Shown: piece after piece, positions 9,603-19,224 of the stretch
Layout of the letters: each line of letters begins with the position of its first letter
Position numbering within the stretch: position 1 is the stretch's first letter
From: JAIVGV01 sp032229975
GTDB lineage: Bacteria > Acidobacteriota > Blastocatellia > Pyrinomonadales > Pyrinomonadaceae
Length of the DNA stretch: 64,000 nt
Assembly (NCBI GenBank): GCA_032229975.1
Contig: JAVXVG010000008.1
Span: 62,001-126,000, forward strand
Direction: 5' to 3'
Notes under the pieces: model-generated
Seen by the model: only the letters and a program-made list of their open reading frames with translations
Databases searched by the model: none
What the model was told of the DNA's origin: nothing
Made by a program: the position numbers and the translations under genes

Positions 9603-11410
9603 GGGTTGCGCTCCGTCTGTTTGCTGAGGTCATAGATGATCGTCACGTTCGTCTCGCCGCTATCGGGCACGGAGACAGTTTGACGCACGGGTTGTGGCCG
9701 CGCGAGCGCGCTCGCGCCGGACTGTCTGGGCACGAAGACCGTGACCGTCAACTCGTACTCGCCGCCCATCAAACCTTCGATGACGAAGTGGCCCCGCGAA
9801 TCGACCTCGCCGTTTCCGCCCGCCGCGCCGGGCATCATCATCGCGCCCGCGCGTCGCGCGAAGACGCTGGCGCGTGCGCCCGGCGGAAGCGTCGTAGGCT
9901 CGCCCGCGTTGCGCAGATCGATCTGCCCGCGAATGATGCTCGTCCCGTAGCCGACTCTCACGCGCACGCCCGTCACCTGCTCGCCTTCGCCCACGTCGAT
10001 GCCACCCGATGCGTCCGCGCCCGCGCGCTGCACGCCGAGCATTTGGAAGCCGCGCGTCTCGCCGAAGGTGAAGAGGTTGAGGACGATCTTACCGGGGCGA
10101 AGGCCCGTCAGTCGGAAAGTGCCATCGGCGTTAACGCGGCCCTGCGCGAAGTTCGGTGCGCTCAACTGATCGGGCGACGCGGATGCGCCCGCGACTGGCC
10201 GCACGTTGGCCCCCAGATTCAACTGCGCGATCTTCGCAAGCACGGCGCGATCCGTCGTGCCTTCGACAACGACGCTCCCGCTAATGGACGCGCCGCGATG
10301 CACTTTGACGACGAGTCCTTCCACGTTCGCGTCCGTCACCTCGAACTGCACTGCGTCGCTATACACGTCGAGCGGCGTTATGCCGTAGTCGCCGCTAGAG
10401 GCGAAGACGGCGTAGCGACCGGGCATGAGGTTGCGCACGACGAAGCCGCCCGCATCGTCCGTCAACGATCCGTCCGTGCCCCATGAGCCGATCATGGGCT
10501 GGTTGGCGCGCACCGTGCCGTGACCGTAGCCGATGCCCGCGACGGGATTGCCGCTCTCGTCCACGATCTTCCCGCGCGCTTCATATGACTTCGGCGCTTC
10601 GGCGAGTTGTATGTCAACGTTCGACGCCTCGCCGCCGGAAGTGATCTCGACCGGCTTCGCCTCTGTCGCGTCGGTCGCGTTCGGATAGAAGGTGCGTTGA
10701 TACTGCGCGGCTGCGGGCCCCACGCTGATCATGCCGGCGTCGCGCGCCTGACCGACGCTGACGACGTAGCGACCGGGCGGCACGCCGTAGATGCGATAGA
10801 CGCCCCTGTCGTCCGTCTCGAAGTCGAAGGGACTAACGATCCACGCGCCGGGGCCCGTGGCGTTCGGCTGATCCGCGCTCGTGACGCTGACGCGCTCGGC
10901 GATGACGGGCTTGCCCTCGGAGTTCGTCACGCGGCCCGTGATGACGCCGCCGCGCACGAGCGACACGTCGATGTTCTCGACCGTTTCATTCGCGCCGACC
11001 GTGACGATCTTGCCGGAGTTGAACGGCGAGCCGCCGCGATCATCGGGCGACGAATAGAGCGGCGCGAGGGCCTGCAGGCGATAACGACCGGCGGCGACGT
11101 TCGCGATCTTATAGCGACCTTCGGCGTCGGTCGTCGCGCGGCCAGCCGTGCGATTGCGTTCAATCGTGAAGTCGGCGGACGTGAGTGCGACGGCGACGTT
11201 CGCGGCGGGCTTGCCATCAGTGGTCGTCACGCGACCCGAAACAGAAGCGTTCGCGGGCGGCGCGCTCTTCGGGGCCAGTGTCTGCGCGGAAGCAAAGCGC
11301 GTCGCGGAAGGAGAGAGAAGTATGACGAGCAGCAGCAACGACAGGATGCGTGCGCGCGGGTTGAGGCGTGGCGTGCGGCGCGCGTGCGCGGAGCGGAGCG
11401 GATAGCGCAT
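9599..11410 (-). CDS. Secreted protein with carboxypeptidase-regulatory-like repeats (paralogue)
   Basis: This is a roughly 603-aa paralogue of its downstream neighbour. The signal peptide core is ILSLLLLVILL. Repeated modules open with VSGRVTTTDGKPAANV, ITGRVTNSEGKPV and ARGKIVDESGNPV, each followed by a DDRGVYRIYG- or GRYKIANV-type strand pair. I start at ATG 11410, preceded by GAGGGAGA about 12 nt upstream; the open frame continues to 11503 with another Met at 11470, so the start is uncertain. It overlaps the next gene by 4 bp. The order of secreted adhesin-like proteins next to a secreted S9 peptidase suggests a surface protein-processing block, but that is inference. Confidence 0.78.
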   Translation of the reverse strand: MRYPLRSAHARRTPRLNPRARILSLLLLVILLSPSATRFASAQTLAPKSAPPANASVSGRVTTTDGKPAANVAVALTSADFTIERNRTAGRATTDAEGRYKIANVAAGRYRLQALAPLYSSPDDRGGSPFNSGKIVTVGANETVENIDVSLVRGGVITGRVTNSEGKPVIAERVSVTSADQPNATGPGAWIVSPFDFETDDRGVYRIYGVPPGRYVVSVGQARDAGMISVGPAAAQYQRTFYPNATDATEAKPVEITSGGEASNVDIQLAEAPKSYEARGKIVDESGNPVAGIGYGHGTVRANQPMIGSWGTDGSLTDDAGGFVVRNLMPGRYAVFASSGDYGITPLDVYSDAVQFEVTDANVEGLVVKVHRGASISGSVVVEGTTDRAVLAKIAQLNLGANVRPVAGASASPDQLSAPNFAQGRVNADGTFRLTGLRPGKIVLNLFTFGETRGFQMLGVQRAGADASGGIDVGEGEQVTGVRVRVGYGTSIIRGQIDLRNAGEPTTLPPGARASVFARRAGAMMMPGAAGGNGEVDSRGHFVIEGLMGGEYELTVTVFVPRQSGASALARPQPVRQTVSVPDSGETNVTIIYDLSKQTERNP

Positions 11411-11797
11411 CTCGATTTCGTCTCCCTCTAACGGGTTTCGCGGCACGAGCGCATTGGAAAGAGGTGCGTTCATGCGGACGTGCGTCGTGTGAATGTGTTG
11501 CAAGAATCCGCGCGGCGACGTGGTGGGCTCAAGCGTCGTCCGGCGGCACGGGTCATCTGAAAAACGACGATAGACTACCCCCGCACGCGCTCACACGCAA
11601 GAGTCTCGTGCGGCGTTCCAATTTCGATGCGTCGCCACTGAAAGATTCACGCCTTCTTGCGCGCGCGTCGCGGCGGTCTCTATAATCCACGCACGAGCGA
11701 ATCGTCAAAGCCGCGCGCGTGAGGCGTTCGCGCACGAAGAACTCCGAACGACACGCCGACACGTCGACTTCGAACGCATCCCTGACCGGAGAATTTT
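11411..11797. other. Divergent intergenic region, no gene seen
   Basis: About 390 bp between the minus-strand regulatory-domain gene and the plus-strand S9 peptidase. It must hold both promoters, but I cannot pick a convincing -35/-10 pair. Small open frames here have no recognisable content and no ribosome-binding sites. Confidence 0.5.
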
Positions 11798-13921
11798 ATG
11801 AAAAGAAGTTTGCTTCCGTTCTTCGCCGCGCTCTTTCTCTGCGCGTCGCTTACAGATGTCATGGCACAACAGAACGCTAACCCGACACTGACGCCGCCCG
11901 TCGCCAAGAAAGTTCCGAAGCCGATGACGACAAACGGCGACACGCGCGTCGATAACTATTTCTGGCTGCGCGAGAAGACGAACCCGGAGGTGATGTCTTA
12001 TCTCGAAGCCGAGAACGCCTACACCACCGCCATGATGAAGCCGACCGAAGCCTTTCAGCAGAAGCTCTACACGGAGCTGCTCGGTCGCATCAAGCAGACG
12101 GACACGAACGTCCCCTATAAGCTCGGCGATTATTTCTACTACACGCGCACCGAAGAGGGTAAGCAGTACACGATCTACTGTCGCAAGCGCGGCAGCCTCG
12201 ACGCTAAAGAGGAGATCACGCTCGACGTGAACGATCTGGCGAAGGGCCAGAAGTTCATGTCGGTCGGAGCTTACTCCGTGAGCGACGACGGCAACCTGCT
12301 CGCCTACACGACCGACAACACCGGCTACAGGCAGTACACGCTGCACGTCAAAGATTTGCGCGACGGTCGCCTGCTCACAGAGAACATCGAGCGCGTCGAT
12401 AACGTCGCGTGGGCGCGCGACAACAAGACCGTCTTCTACGTCACCGAAGACGCCGTCACGAAACGCTCCGACAAGTTCTTCCGCCACGCGGTCGGCAGCG
12501 GCTCAAGCGATCTGCTCTACGAAGAGAAGGACGAGCTTTACGACATCGGCACTTTCCGCACGCACGACCGCGCCTTCATCTGCGTCGAGAGCGAGAGCAA
12601 GCTGACCTCCGAGGTGCGCTGTCTCTCGGCCGACCGGCCCGCCGACGCGCCGCACGTGATCTTGGCGCGCGAGGACGGCCACAAGTATTCGGTCGATCAT
12701 CGCGGCGATCTCTTCTACATACGCACGAACAAGAACGCGAAGAACTACCGGCTCGTCACCGCGCCCGTCGCCGATCCGTCCGTGAAGAACTGGAAAGAGA
12801 TCGTCGCGCACCGGCCCGAAGTGAAGCTCGACGATTTCGATCTCTTCGCGGATCAGCTCGTCCTCTCCGAGCGCGAGCGTGGCTTGCAGAAACTTCGCGT
12901 CATCAACTTCTCCGACAACAAGTCGGACGAGATCGCATTTCCCGATCCGGCGTACACCGTCGGGCTCGATGCGAACCCTGAGTTCAACACGCACACGTTG
13001 CGCTTCCGCTACCAGTCGATGACGACGCCCAACTCGATCTACGACTACGACATGACGACGCACCAGAGAGAGCTTCGCAAGCGCACGGAAGTGCTCGGCG
13101 GCTTCGACCCCGCGAACTACACTTCGGAGCGCATCTTCGCCACCGCATCGGACGGCACGCGGATTCCGATCTCGCTCGTCTATCGCAAGGGAGTGAAGCG
13201 CGACGGCACTGCGCCCGCGCTGCTCTACGCCTACGGCTCTTACGGAGCCTCGACCGATCCCTCATTCTCCTCGAACCGTGTGAGTCTGCTCGACCGTGGC
13301 TTCGTCTATGCTATCGCGCACATACGCGGCGGCGGCGAACTCGGCGAAGAGTGGCGCGAGGCCGGTCGCATGATGCAGAAGCGGAACACGTTCACAGACT
13401 TCATCGCGTCGGCTGAGTATCTCGTCAAGCAGAAGTACACCGCGAGCGACCGCCTCGTCGTGCAGGGCGGCTCGGCGGGGGGCCTTTTGATGGGCGCGGT
13501 CGCCAACATGAGACCCGATCTCTTCCGCATCGTCATCGCGCAAGTTCCCTTCGTTGACGTGCTCAACACGATGCTCGACGCTTCGCTCCCCTTGACGACG
13601 AGCGAGTACATCGAATGGGGCAACCCGAACGAGAAGGCCGCATACGAGTACATGAAGACCTACTCACCTTATGACAACGTCGCGGCGAAGGCTTACCCGA
13701 CGATGCTCGTGCGCGTCTCGCTCAACGACAGTCAAGTGCCTTACTGGGAGGGCACGAAACTCGTCGCCAAGCTGCGCGCCTTGAAGACCGACCAGAATCC
13801 GCTGCTCCTTAAAGTCAACATGGGCGCGGGACACGGCGGCGCGTCCGGCCGCTACGACGCCCTACACGACGTAGCGTTCGACTACGCCTTCGTCCTCACC
13901 CAACTCGGCATCACGAACTAA
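11798..13921 (+). CDS. Secreted oligopeptidase B-like S9A serine peptidase
   Basis: This is a 707-aa prolyl-oligopeptidase-family enzyme. It has a signal peptide (residues 1-23, ending VMAQ), an N-terminal seven-bladed propeller region (about 60-420) and a C-terminal alpha/beta hydrolase domain. The nucleophile lies in QGGSAGGLL (Ser about 560), the Asp in SLNDSQVPYWE (about 645) and the His in GAGHGG (about 678). The overall match, including FWLREKTNPEV near the start, is to the oligopeptidase B branch, which cuts short peptides after Lys/Arg. The signal peptide places it outside the cytoplasm, unlike the enterobacterial enzyme. GGAGAATTTT precedes the ATG. A strong terminator follows. Confidence 0.92.
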   Translation: MKRSLLPFFAALFLCASLTDVMAQQNANPTLTPPVAKKVPKPMTTNGDTRVDNYFWLREKTNPEVMSYLEAENAYTTAMMKPTEAFQQKLYTELLGRIKQTDTNVPYKLGDYFYYTRTEEGKQYTIYCRKRGSLDAKEEITLDVNDLAKGQKFMSVGAYSVSDDGNLLAYTTDNTGYRQYTLHVKDLRDGRLLTENIERVDNVAWARDNKTVFYVTEDAVTKRSDKFFRHAVGSGSSDLLYEEKDELYDIGTFRTHDRAFICVESESKLTSEVRCLSADRPADAPHVILAREDGHKYSVDHRGDLFYIRTNKNAKNYRLVTAPVADPSVKNWKEIVAHRPEVKLDDFDLFADQLVLSERERGLQKLRVINFSDNKSDEIAFPDPAYTVGLDANPEFNTHTLRFRYQSMTTPNSIYDYDMTTHQRELRKRTEVLGGFDPANYTSERIFATASDGTRIPISLVYRKGVKRDGTAPALLYAYGSYGASTDPSFSSNRVSLLDRGFVYAIAHIRGGGELGEEWREAGRMMQKRNTFTDFIASAEYLVKQKYTASDRLVVQGGSAGGLLMGAVANMRPDLFRIVIAQVPFVDVLNTMLDASLPLTTSEYIEWGNPNEKAAYEYMKTYSPYDNVAAKAYPTMLVRVSLNDSQVPYWEGTKLVAKLRALKTDQNPLLLKVNMGAGHGGASGRYDALHDVAFDYAFVLTQLGITN

Positions 13922-13941
13922 CTACACCCGAACACAGAACA

Positions 13942-13975
13942 AGAGGGCCCGCGACTCACGAGTCGCGGGCCCTCT
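13942..13975 (+). terminator. Rho-independent terminator after the S9 peptidase
   Basis: Perfect 16-bp GC-rich inverted repeat (13942-13957 and 13960-13975) with a 2-nt gap, followed by CATTTCTAT. It lies 20 bp past the peptidase stop and could serve both strands. Confidence 0.85.
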
Positions 13976-14088
13976 CATTTCTATCAGAGAGTGTCTTCGC
14001 TCAAATTCGCCGCATCAACGTCGATGATGTCATCTCGTCTTCGGGCTCTGATTCAACTCTCTTCATAAGAACTTCGGACTGACAGAAA

Positions 14089-14235
14089 TCAGCCGAACCA
14101 TTCGGAACGGTAAGCCACCCACCAACTCAGTATGACAATCGGGATGGTCGCGATGATGCCCCACATGAGCGGCAGCATGATGTCGGCGAAGAGTCCGAGC
14201 AGGATGAACATCATCCAGAAAACTTTACGCTCCAT
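14089..14235 (-). CDS. 48-aa two-helix membrane protein
   Basis: A short gene below usual ORF cut-offs. The ATG at 14235 is preceded by GAGG about 8 nt upstream. The product starts MERKVFWMMFILLG, and almost all of residues 5-40 are hydrophobic. A possible break at DIMLPLMWG gives two short transmembrane segments. It ends with the basic/aromatic tail AYRSEWFG. It begins 27 bp after the stop of the TAP-like hydrolase on the same strand, so it is probably its operon partner. I do not recognise a family. Codon composition matches its neighbours. Confidence 0.6.
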   Translation of the reverse strand: MERKVFWMMFILLGLFADIMLPLMWGIIATIPIVILSWWVAYRSEWFG

Positions 14236-14262
14236 AGAAAGAACCTCGCATTTGTCGTCTGC

Positions 14263-15777
14263 TCAATTCCGGCCCGCAGGTTGTTCGATGTAGAAGGGCG
14301 GCGGGAGCATCAGGTTGAGGCAAGAGGTGTCGAGATTCTTGACGCTGGCACGTTGCAAGAAGTCCAACGTCACTCTGTCCAGACATTCGATGTTGGTCAA
14401 CCCGTCGAACATGTGCGCGTGATGACGTATGACGACGTTTGTGCCGTTCGGAAAATGCGACGCGACCTCCGCGCCCCACGCGGGCGGCGTGACCGGGTCC
14501 ATGTAGCCTGAGAAGACGAGCACTGGCACGTCCGAGGCGACGGGCTGATCGTATCCGGCCGGCAACGCGGCGCGTCGCCAGTTGCGGCAGGCGCGTCGCT
14601 GCTCGCGGACGCGATAGTCGCCGAAGAACGTGCCACGGTTGACGCGCGCGGCTTCCACTGGATCGATTAGCGGAACGTCTTCCGCGCAGGTGACGGAGAG
14701 ATACATTCCGTCGGCGATGGAAAAGTCGGACGACGCGGAAGCGGGATCGTCTTCGTGGATCGTCAGCTTGAGGAAGGGCCCGAAGTCACCCTGTGCGGCC
14801 CGATGTATGATGAAAGGGAGACGACGCGCTCCCGCAGGGTCGTACATCCGGCTGCGCAGCTTCTCCGCGAACACGTCGCCGCGAATCTTTATCAAGACCT
14901 CACGCTGCTTTGTGAGCAGCGTGTAACGCACGCGCGCGGGATGCCGCCGCAGACTCTCCAACACCTCTGTTAATTCCTGACGTGCGCGCGGGTATGCTGC
15001 GGCGCACGCGGCGTCGGCGGCGCACTCGTCGAGCAAGAGCAGCATGGCGCGCTGCGCGTTGGGCGCATGATACATCGGGAGCTTGCTGTAAGTCGGGGCG
15101 ACGCCGAGAAGCACTGCGGCGCGGACGTGTTCCGGGTGTTGGCGTATAAAGATGAGCGCGGCGCGCGTGCCGTATGAGAGTCCGATCAAGTTGATCTTGT
15201 CGTAGCCGAGCCACGCGCGAACGTCGTCGAGGTCGTCCATCGCAATCGGCGTGGTGTACTGCGTGAGGTCCGCGACGCGTTCAAGTTGCTTTCGACAATC
15301 AAGGACGTACTCGACCGGATACATCTCACCAAGATATTCATCCGATCCGTTCTCGCCGCATCGCAGAGGGTTCGATGCGCCTGTGCCACGCTGATCGACG
15401 AGCACGACATCGCGTCGGCGTCGATATTCTTTCAAGTCGGTCGCGTACCCTTTTGCTCCCGCAGTCGCGGCGAGTCCGGGGCCACCTTGTAGATCGAAGA
15501 GCGGCGCATCTTTTTGATCTTGCTCAAGCGCAGGGAGGACGACCACGTTGAGATCGATCCTGCGACCCACGCGGCTCTTCCTGTTCTCAAACACGGAGAG
15601 CTTGCCGCATAACAACTCTTCGTCAACGCCCTGAACCTTGCAAGGCTTGAGCGGCGACGCTGTGGAAGAACGGAGAGAAACATTCTGCTCCTGACGCGCG
15701 CCTGCGGGCACTAGCGTGGTGAGCCACACGACAGGCAACACGGCAAGGAGTGCGATGCGGCAGCCAGATTTCAGCAT
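14263..15777 (-). CDS. Secreted alpha/beta hydrolase, TAP-like (S33) peptidase
   Basis: The 504-aa protein has a signal peptide (hydrophobic residues 8-25, ending GARQ). Hydrolase landmarks are LQGGPGLA (oxyanion loop, about 97), VLVDQRGTGAS, GLSYGTRA (nucleophile Ser201), FSGYMDPVTPP (acid) and HHAHMFDG (His). This is the layout of tripeptidyl-aminopeptidase/proline-iminopeptidase relatives, which release short N-terminal peptides. There are several Cys pairs (46/57, 140/161), consistent with disulfides in the periplasm. It is followed at 27 bp by the small membrane protein and preceded at 16 bp by the glycine-zipper gene, so the three probably form an operon. Confidence 0.85.
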   Translation of the reverse strand: MLKSGCRIALLAVLPVVWLTTLVPAGARQEQNVSLRSSTASPLKPCKVQGVDEELLCGKLSVFENRKSRVGRRIDLNVVVLPALEQDQKDAPLFDLQGGPGLAATAGAKGYATDLKEYRRRRDVVLVDQRGTGASNPLRCGENGSDEYLGEMYPVEYVLDCRKQLERVADLTQYTTPIAMDDLDDVRAWLGYDKINLIGLSYGTRAALIFIRQHPEHVRAAVLLGVAPTYSKLPMYHAPNAQRAMLLLLDECAADAACAAAYPRARQELTEVLESLRRHPARVRYTLLTKQREVLIKIRGDVFAEKLRSRMYDPAGARRLPFIIHRAAQGDFGPFLKLTIHEDDPASASSDFSIADGMYLSVTCAEDVPLIDPVEAARVNRGTFFGDYRVREQRRACRNWRRAALPAGYDQPVASDVPVLVFSGYMDPVTPPAWGAEVASHFPNGTNVVIRHHAHMFDGLTNIECLDRVTLDFLQRASVKNLDTSCLNLMLPPPFYIEQPAGRN

Positions 15778-15793
15778 TGGATTTCGCCGACCG

Positions 15794-17149
15794 TTACCTG
15801 CGCGTCGTGCGCAGCGCGATCTCTGTGCCGCGCGGGAGTGTGAGGTCGTCGCGACCCTGCACGTAAACCGAGCCGACGCCTGCGCCCGCGCCGACGGCTG
15901 CGCCGATGGCCGCGCCTTTACCGCCGTCGGCGATGGCCCCGATGATCGCGCCGATGGCCGCGCCGAGCGCGGCGCGCTCCTCCGTGCGACTGGTCTGGCT
16001 TGTGCGCGACTCGATGTTGCCGCGCGCCTCGTTATCGACTCTCACTTCGTCGCCGCCCGCAGAGCGCACGCCTTCGATGTAGCCCGCGAAGTCCGCCGTG
16101 CGACCATCGCGAAGCACGATACGTTGAAACTCCAGAGTCATTCCGGCGCGACCGTTGATCTGTCCGCCGCGTTCGATGCGTGCGACGCGCCCCTCGATGG
16201 TTGCGCCCGCGAACGACTGCGGCTCGCGCACGGTGAGCGTGAAGGGCTGGCCCTCGCGCGAATTACTTGTATCGAGATCGTTGTTGAGCGTGCCGACGAA
16301 GCGCGTGTTCTCGCCGATGTAGAAGCCCGTATCGTAGGGACGCGGCGGCTCTTCGCGACGTATGACGGGCGGCTGCGTTTGTCGTCGCGTTTGATCGGGT
16401 GGCCCGGCGCGATCACGATCCGTCTGTGGCTGCGTCGTTGTCGTCGTGCGTCTCGGCGCATTGCGCGCGGTCTCTTCGGCGACGGACGCGGGCACGGGCT
16501 CGCCGTAGATGCTGAAGCGCGCGATGGTCGAGACGCGCTCGTAGAAACTCTGTACGACGACGGGCTGGCTCAGTCGCGGCTCGTAGATGCGTCGCGTGAC
16601 GCGCAGACGGCGGCCCCCGTCGAGAGAGTCGAAGTTGACGGAGAACTCGTCGTCGAGACTACCGCGCGAGCTGACCATCAAGGAGTCGCCATAGACGACG
16701 GCGCGCGTGCGAACGGTGTGACCATCGGCGGCCCGCTCGGTGTAGGTCTGCCCGTCGGCGTCGAAGGTGATGCGAGGGGCCCGCGTGGAGGCGATGTCGA
16801 AGCTGCGACCGCGTCGCTGGATGGCGATCTGCGGCGGCGAGTTCAAACGCGCAGAGAGATCGTCCAACACATCGCGCTGTTCGTCAGGCGGCAGACTCGC
16901 CGCGACGCGACGCGCGACTTCGGAAGGGTCTGCGCTCGTGTTCGCGTCGAGGCGGAAGAGGCCGGTCAGACGCGCGTCCGTATTGGTTGGCGACGCGGCG
17001 TTCGTCGTGGTCGTGCGGCGCGCGGTCTTGGTCGTGGGTGTCGTCGTGCGCGAAGACTTGTGCGGCACGGTGCGACGTTGCGCGCTTGCGCCGACGCAGA
17101 TGAGCGAGCAGACGATTGTCGCGATCAGAACGGCTCTCAGGCGATTCAT
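15794..17149 (-). CDS. Secreted glycine-zipper protein of unknown function
   Basis: I start at MNRLRAVLI because GGAGGGA lies 5 nt upstream of ATG 17149. The roughly 451-aa product has a signal peptide (ending GASAQ). Next come a Thr/Arg-rich low-complexity linker, a central domain around 75-210 with many beta-strands, and a Pro/Gln/Arg/Thr-rich spacer. A domain at about 270-360 contains IEGRVARIERGG. A Gly/Ala zipper follows (ALGAAIGAIIGAIADGGKG, about 395-430), of the kind that inserts in membranes or packs helices. It sits between glmS and the TAP-like hydrolase. I know of no assigned function; an envelope role is likely. Confidence 0.6.
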   Translation of the reverse strand: MNRLRAVLIATIVCSLICVGASAQRRTVPHKSSRTTTPTTKTARRTTTTNAASPTNTDARLTGLFRLDANTSADPSEVARRVAASLPPDEQRDVLDDLSARLNSPPQIAIQRRGRSFDIASTRAPRITFDADGQTYTERAADGHTVRTRAVVYGDSLMVSSRGSLDDEFSVNFDSLDGGRRLRVTRRIYEPRLSQPVVVQSFYERVSTIARFSIYGEPVPASVAEETARNAPRRTTTTTQPQTDRDRAGPPDQTRRQTQPPVIRREEPPRPYDTGFYIGENTRFVGTLNNDLDTSNSREGQPFTLTVREPQSFAGATIEGRVARIERGGQINGRAGMTLEFQRIVLRDGRTADFAGYIEGVRSAGGDEVRVDNEARGNIESRTSQTSRTEERAALGAAIGAIIGAIADGGKGAAIGAAVGAGAGVGSVYVQGRDDLTLPRGTEIALRTTRR

Positions 17150-17284
17150 AACTTCCCTCCGGCAACGAGTCTTCAAACTTGTCTCGCGAAGTGGCCCGCG
17201 CTTGACGAGCAGAGCGTCGGCGCGACGCTCTACCGGGGGAAGTCGTTCTTAAGCGGGGAGCGTGGGGTGTTGAGAGATTAAAGC

Positions 17285-17327
17285 CGAAGGTGGCGGACGC
17301 GCAAGGGTCGCACGTCCGCCGCCTTCG
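17285..17327 (-). terminator. Terminator after glmS
   Basis: 15-bp inverted repeat (17285-17299, 17313-17327) with a single G-U pair and a 13-nt loop. Read on the minus strand it is followed by GCTTTAATCTC. It lies 20 bp past the glmS stop. Confidence 0.75.
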
Positions 17328-17347
17328 ACACTAACAGTTTTTCCGTG

Positions 17348-19207
17348 CTACTCAACCGTGACGGACTTGGCGAGGTTGCGCGGCTGATCCACGTCGCAGC
17401 CGCGCCTGACGGCGATGTGATAGGCGAGGAGTTGGAGCGGGATGACGGCTAAGATCGGCGAGAGCAGATCGGATGATTCGGGAACTTCGATGACGTGATC
17501 GCAACTCGCGCGCGACATCTCGTCGCCTTCATTGAGCACGCCGATGACGACGCCCTCGCGCGCTTTGACCTCGACGATGTTCGAGTGCGTCTTCTCGTAG
17601 CGTAGCTCCGAAGGCTGATTGCCAACCTCCTTCGTGTTGATGATGACGACGGGCAGTCGCTCATCGATCAAAGCGTTGGGCCCGTGCTTCATCTCGCCGG
17701 CCGGATAGCCCTCGGCGTGGATGTAGGAAATCTCTTTCAACTTCAATGCGCCTTCGAGCGCGACGGGGAAGTTGATGCCGCGACCGAGGTAGAGAAAATC
17801 GGTCGAGCGATGAAACTCGCGCGCGAGCTCTTCGAGCGAATCAGACTCGCTTAAGAGGTGCTCGATCTTGACGGGCAGCTCCGCCAGTTGTTGCGCGTGA
17901 TACTTCGCCGCCGCTTCGTCGAGCGTGCCGCGCAGGTTGCCGAGGTAGAGCGAGAAGAGATAGAGCGCGACCATCTGCGACGTGAAGGCCTTGGTCGAGG
18001 CGACGCCGATCTCCGGCCCTGCGTGCGTCAGGATCGTGCCATCAGCCTCTCTGGTGATCATCGAGCCCTGCACGTTGCAGACGGAGAGCACGCGCGCGCC
18101 GCGCTCCTTCGCGCCGCGCAAAGCCGCAATCGTGTCGGCGGTCTCGCCCGACTGCGAGATGACGACGAGCAGGGTCTTCTCGTCGATGACCGGATCGCGA
18201 TAGCGAAACTCCGAAGCGTAATCGACTTCGACGGGCACGCGCGCGAGTTGCTCCAACATATACTTGCCCGCTAATCCCGCGTGCCAAGACGTGCCGCAAG
18301 CGGCGATGAGGATGCGGTCGAAAGATTTGAACTCCGCCTCGGTGATGTTCATCTCTTCGAGATAGACGCGGCCCGTGTCGAGCGAGACGCGACCCTGCAC
18401 TGTGTCTCGCACGGCGCGCGGCTGCTCGTAAATCTCTTTGAGCATGAAATGCTTGAACCCGCCCTTCTCAGCCATGATCGGGTCCCAAGTGATGCGCTGC
18501 TGTTGCGGCTCGCGTATGTCTCCATCAAAGTCCGTGACGCGAACCGAATCGCGCGTGAGGATCGCGATCTCGCCGTCGCCCAAGAAAAAAACGTCGCGCG
18601 TGTGTTGAAGGATGGGCGGAATGTCTGAAGCGACGAAGTATTCGCCGTCGCCTAAACCGATGACGACGGGTGGCCCCTGCCGGACGGCGATGATCGTGTC
18701 GGGCTCGTCCGTCGAGATGATGGAGAGCGCGAAGATGCCGCGCAGGTCGCGCACGGTGCGTTGCACGGCGCGCTCGAACGAATCATCTTCGCGCAGATAC
18801 TCTTCGACCAAGTGCGCGACGACTTCCGTATCGGTCTCTGTGACGAACTGGTGATCGCGCGCGCGCAGACGCTCTTTGAGTTTCAGATAGTTCTCGATGA
18901 TGCCGTTGTGGACGACGACGACGCGACCCGTGCAGTCGCGATGCGGGTGCGCGTTCTCTTCAGTGGGCCGCCCGTGCGTCGCCCAGCGCGTGTGCCCGAT
19001 GCCGTATGTGCCGTCGAGCGGCTTGAGACGGATGGCCTCTTCGAGATTGCGGAGCTTGCCTTCGGCGCGACGAATGTCGAGGTGATGCGCCTCGTCAACG
19101 ACCGCGATCCCCGCCGAGTCGTAGCCGCGATATTCGAGCTTGCGCAAGCCGTCGATGATGACCGGCACGACCTGTTTGTTTCCGACGTATCCGACAATGC
19201 CACACAT
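17348..19207 (-). CDS. glmS: Glutamine-fructose-6-phosphate aminotransferase
   Basis: Full-length (619 aa) GlmS: fructose-6-P plus glutamine gives glucosamine-6-P, the entry to amino-sugar and peptidoglycan synthesis. The N-terminal nucleophile Cys2 follows MCGIVGYVG. The glutaminase domain includes HTRWATHG and HPHRDC (about 75-100), followed by two SIS domains: AACGTSWHAG (about 300), SQSGETADT and the later GRGINFPVALEGALKLKEISYIHAEG pattern. The C-terminus PRNLAKSVTVE is the family signature. glmU and yvcK lie upstream on the same strand. I looked for a glmS ribozyme upstream, but the 80-bp gap is filled by a heptad hairpin. Confidence 0.97.
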   Translation of the reverse strand: MCGIVGYVGNKQVVPVIIDGLRKLEYRGYDSAGIAVVDEAHHLDIRRAEGKLRNLEEAIRLKPLDGTYGIGHTRWATHGRPTEENAHPHRDCTGRVVVVHNGIIENYLKLKERLRARDHQFVTETDTEVVAHLVEEYLREDDSFERAVQRTVRDLRGIFALSIISTDEPDTIIAVRQGPPVVIGLGDGEYFVASDIPPILQHTRDVFFLGDGEIAILTRDSVRVTDFDGDIREPQQQRITWDPIMAEKGGFKHFMLKEIYEQPRAVRDTVQGRVSLDTGRVYLEEMNITEAEFKSFDRILIAACGTSWHAGLAGKYMLEQLARVPVEVDYASEFRYRDPVIDEKTLLVVISQSGETADTIAALRGAKERGARVLSVCNVQGSMITREADGTILTHAGPEIGVASTKAFTSQMVALYLFSLYLGNLRGTLDEAAAKYHAQQLAELPVKIEHLLSESDSLEELAREFHRSTDFLYLGRGINFPVALEGALKLKEISYIHAEGYPAGEMKHGPNALIDERLPVVIINTKEVGNQPSELRYEKTHSNIVEVKAREGVVIGVLNEGDEMSRASCDHVIEVPESSDLLSPILAVIPLQLLAYHIAVRRGCDVDQPRNLAKSVTVE

Positions 19208-19224
19208 ACGTTTGCCTTTCAGGA

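Noticed and set aside
15716..17281. 521-aa plus-strand frame
   Set aside because: Antisense to the glycine-zipper and hydrolase genes. It is Arg/Ala-rich with no motif, a typical shadow frame of GC-rich coding DNA.
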